From Candidatus Flexicrinis proximus (GTDB lineage Bacteria > Chloroflexota > Anaerolineae > Aggregatilineales > Phototrophicaceae), in assembly GCA_016712885.1 (NCBI GenBank), contig JADJQF010000008.1, forward strand, positions 1-25,995: a stretch of 25,995 nucleotides of DNA. The letters are read 5' to 3'. How positions within the stretch are numbered: position 1 is the stretch's first letter; each line of letters opens with the position of its first letter. Below are positions 24,015-25,995 of the stretch, in pieces. A program made the position numbers and the translations under genes. The notes beneath the pieces are model-generated. The model was not told the DNA's origin. It did no database searches and saw nothing but the letters and a program-made list of their open reading frames with translations.

Positions 24015-25686
24015 TTAGTAGCGCGCGCCGAATTTGTCGAGGTCTTCCGGCCGCCGATACATCTCGCCATCCGGGAGCGTGACATTGGTCAGGATGGCTT
24101 CCGGAAAGTCGGCGCCGCCGATCTCCGCCTCTTCGAAAGTGGCGCCGCTGAGGTTTGCGCCCTGAAATTGACGCGCTTCGCGCTGACTTCGGGAAATTCG
24201 CGCCCTCAAGCTGCGCGCCGCTCAGGTTCGCCCGCGCCATCCCCGCCTCAGCGAAGGTTGCGCCGTGGGCAACCACGCCGCTCATATCCGCGCCTTCCAG
24301 GTTTCGCCGCCCTGGAAAACAGCGTTGGAGACCGCGCCGCTCAGGTTCGTGTCGAGCAAGTTGGCGTCCTCGAAAGTGGCGTTGTCCAGGACCGCCCCGC
24401 TGAAATTGCTGCCCTGCAGATTGGCGTTCTGGAAGACCGCGTTGCTTAAGACCGCGACTTGAAATCCGTGCCGTTGGCGGTGACGTCTTCGAACGACGTA
24501 CCCTCACCGACCGCGCCGCCAGGTTCGCCCCGCGCAGGTCGGCATTCTGGAAGTTGGCGCCGTTGATGTGGGCGCCGCCAGGTTCGTGCTCCTAAGCGCC
24601 GCGTCCTCAAAGTTGGCGCGGTCGGCCTGTCCCCCTGCGCGGTCGACGCCGGTCATGGCCGCGTCCTGGTCGTGCGGGTCAGGTCGCGCCCTGCAGATTG
24701 GCGCGCTCAAGGTTAGCATCCTCGAAGTTCGCGTAGGTCAGGTTGGCGTTCTGCAGGTTTGCCCCGCGCAAATTCGCGTTGTTGAAGCTGGCATGGTTGG
24801 CGTCGGTATCCGACAGGTTTGCGCCTGACAGGTCGGCATCCTCGAAGTCGGCGTTTGCCATCTCCTTGCCGCTGAGGTCCGCGCCCCGCATCTTGGCTTC
24901 GCGCATTTCGCTGAAGTTGATCGCCCCAGCGCGCGCTGGATGGTGTTGCGCGTCATATTCATGATCTGTTCCTGCAGATCGCGCCCGATTTCGCGCATTT
25001 CCTGGGCGCGTTCGTGCATTTGCCCGCGGACCTGCCGCCACTCGCGCATCTGCTCGCTTATTTCCGGGCCAAGCTTCTCCATCTCGTCGTTCAGATGATC
25101 GAGATCGATGTCAATGTCGATATCAAAGTCGAAGTCGTCGTTCTTACCTTTGAAATGGCGTTTCTGTTTCTCGCGCTCCTCGGCGAAACGAGCCTGCATG
25201 CGCGCCTCGGTCTCGCTCTCAACCCGTTCCTCAGCTTCCGGACGGCCCGGCATGGGCGGCATCGGGGGCATAGGCGGCATAGAGGGCCGCGGCGGCAAGG
25301 GGGCATCGGCGGCATGGGGGGTCTTGCCGGGCGGGCGGGCAGCGCAGGACGCGCCGGAACTCCTTGATGCGCCGCCGGTGGAAACGGCAGCATGCCTTCC
25401 AGATAGGTCTCCATCTGCGAGGCCGCCGCGTTGACCATTGTCACCAGCCGCAGGTCGGCATCCTCGCCGTCGGTCGCCGGGTTGGTTTCTTGAGCGCCTC
25501 GATCACGAGAAGAAATCCGGGCAGCAGTTCGGATACCTTGCCGTGCAGCATCTGATACTGCGTCAACGTCATCGCGCCGATCCCGAGTGTTTGCGAGACC
25601 GCCAGGGCGCGCGTTCAGTGGAGGCGCTGCAGCGCGCGCATGGCCTGCAGCAGCTGGGCGAGTTTTTGCAGTTCTGCCTGTTCCAT
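24015..25686 (-). CDS. Pentapeptide-repeat protein with helical N-terminus and acidic/coiled middle, frameshifted
   Basis: ATG 25686 has GGAGG eight bases upstream, just behind the sigma-factor gene. The head is helical (MEQAELQKLAQLLQAMRALQ), then GIGAMTLTQYQMLHGKVSEL and LLPGFLLVIEALKK. Next is a Met-Pro tract (MPPRPSMPPMPPMPPMPG), a charged helix (EERVESETEARMQARFAEE), an alternating acidic strand FDFDIDIDIDLD, and a coiled stretch (EKLGPEISEQMREWRQVRGQ). From about 24940 down come roughly 40 pentapeptides of the A(D/N)LxG type (MRGADLSGKEMANADFEDAD, ANLRGANLQNANLTYANFED). The end is LPDGEMYRRPEDLDKFGARY. Pentapeptide repeats fold into a right-handed quadrilateral beta-helix. At least six frame changes occur, mostly between 24100 and 24700 and near 25270-25620. 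Possibly an anti-sigma or scaffold partner of the sigma factor; that is inference. Confidence 0.7.
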
Positions 25687-25699
25687 ATCTCTATCCTCC

Positions 25700-25995
25700 C
25701 TAAGGCCATTTCGGCCTCGATCTCACGAATTTCCGGCTTGGGTTTGGACTCAGCCTGGATCGCCAGCAGCAGTTCAGGCCGCACGAGGCCGCGAAGGCCC
25801 TTCTTGGCATGAAACAGCCGCGACTTGACCGTGCCGATACTGACATCCATCACTTCGGCGATCTCGGCGTGGCTCATCGCTTCCTCGCAAAAGAGGATCA
25901 GAGTCTGGCGCTGAAGCTCTGGCAGGCGGTCGATCGACTGTCGAACCTCGAGGCCCAGCAGCAGCCAGTGCGTGACCTCTTCCGGCGCCGTGGCA
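25700..25995 (-). CDS. ECF-type RNA polymerase sigma factor, C-terminal part (5' end outside the window)
   Basis: Sigma region 4 is clear: VRQSIDRLPELQRQTLILFC, EEAMSHAEIAEVMDVSIGTV and KSRLFHAKKGLRGLVRPELL, with the helix-turn-helix in HAEIAEVMDVSIGTVKSRL. Region 2 lies beyond the right edge. The tail is AESKPKPEIREIEAEMA. The visible frame runs on to 25569 through the start of the next gene, but one base of shift would end it at a TAG at 25700-25702. That would leave the usual gap for the GGAGG site of the pentapeptide-repeat gene. The tight spacing means the two genes are very likely one operon, a position normally taken by an anti-sigma factor. Confidence 0.8.

Noticed and set aside
23925..24449. 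A 174-codon plus-strand open frame starting MQKDTKSVPTNK
   Set aside because: Most of it is antisense to the pentapeptide-repeat gene. Its first part overlaps the minus-strand terminator and it has no ribosome site.
24015..24940. CRISPR-like regularly spaced repeat
   Set aside because: The 15-base periodicity comes from pentapeptide codons; units are degenerate and coding, with no conserved palindromic repeat or unique spacers.

Overview
This is a GC-rich bacterial chromosome window. The gene set points to Chloroflexota (Anaerolineae-like) and looks like a metagenome-derived contig. The evidence for that is an adenosylcobalamin-dependent class II ribonucleotide reductase with a TSCPD domain, a ScyD/ScyE-type secreted propeller, a Thr/Pro-linker cytochrome c lipoprotein, ECF sigma factors with accessory partners, Uma2 and DinB proteins, and hairpin-rich intergenic repeats. 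The phylum is an inference; no rRNA or ribosomal protein gene is present to settle it. About half of the genes carry 1-2 nt indels, mostly in short G, C or T runs. This includes the normally essential nrdJ, so most breaks are probably sequence errors. The first 5 kb is far worse than the rest and may hold real decay as well.

Layout. Positions 1-5026 hold broken genes: a CcmA-like ABC ATPase (+), a DinB protein (-), an MsbA-type ABC exporter (-), a Uma2 nuclease-fold protein (-) and a membrane-anchored Mrr-type nuclease (-). Positions 5260-9125 are a minus-strand peptide-importer operon: binding protein, a large intercistronic hairpin, OppB-like permease, OppC-like permease. No ATPase genes follow. 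Positions 9301-11814 hold a Tat-exported PhoD-type phosphatase and a cytochrome c lipoprotein (-). Positions 11980-13017 encode a secreted ScyD-like propeller (-). A 500-bp regulatory-looking gap precedes nrdJ (+, 13518-16235).

Positions 16378-18266 carry the most distinctive pair: TcmP (three-Cys-motif partner, methyltransferase-like Rossmann motif, visibly AT-richer than its surroundings) and the three-Cys-motif DUF5131 (Gp37/Gp68) protein. The two genes face each other and their stop codons overlap. Both are intact. Next come a P-loop kinase-like protein (-), a VOC protein (+) with a promoter built into a GAAC-N4-GTTC palindrome, and a DoxX/BtaA-like pair (-) divergent from a TetR regulator (+). 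These are followed by a carbon-nitrogen hydrolase (+), a SnoaL-fused ECF sigma factor (-), a 177-bp MITE-like element and a long pentapeptide-repeat protein (-). The last gene lies directly downstream of a second ECF sigma factor, which is cut by the window end.

Two layers of structure lie outside the genes. The first is a dispersed, hairpin-rich intergenic repeat (about 493, 3470 and inside 23726-23902), whose third copy sits between near-perfect terminal inverted repeats. The second is a direct repeat of the oppC 3' end plus terminator, which brackets the Mrr-type gene.
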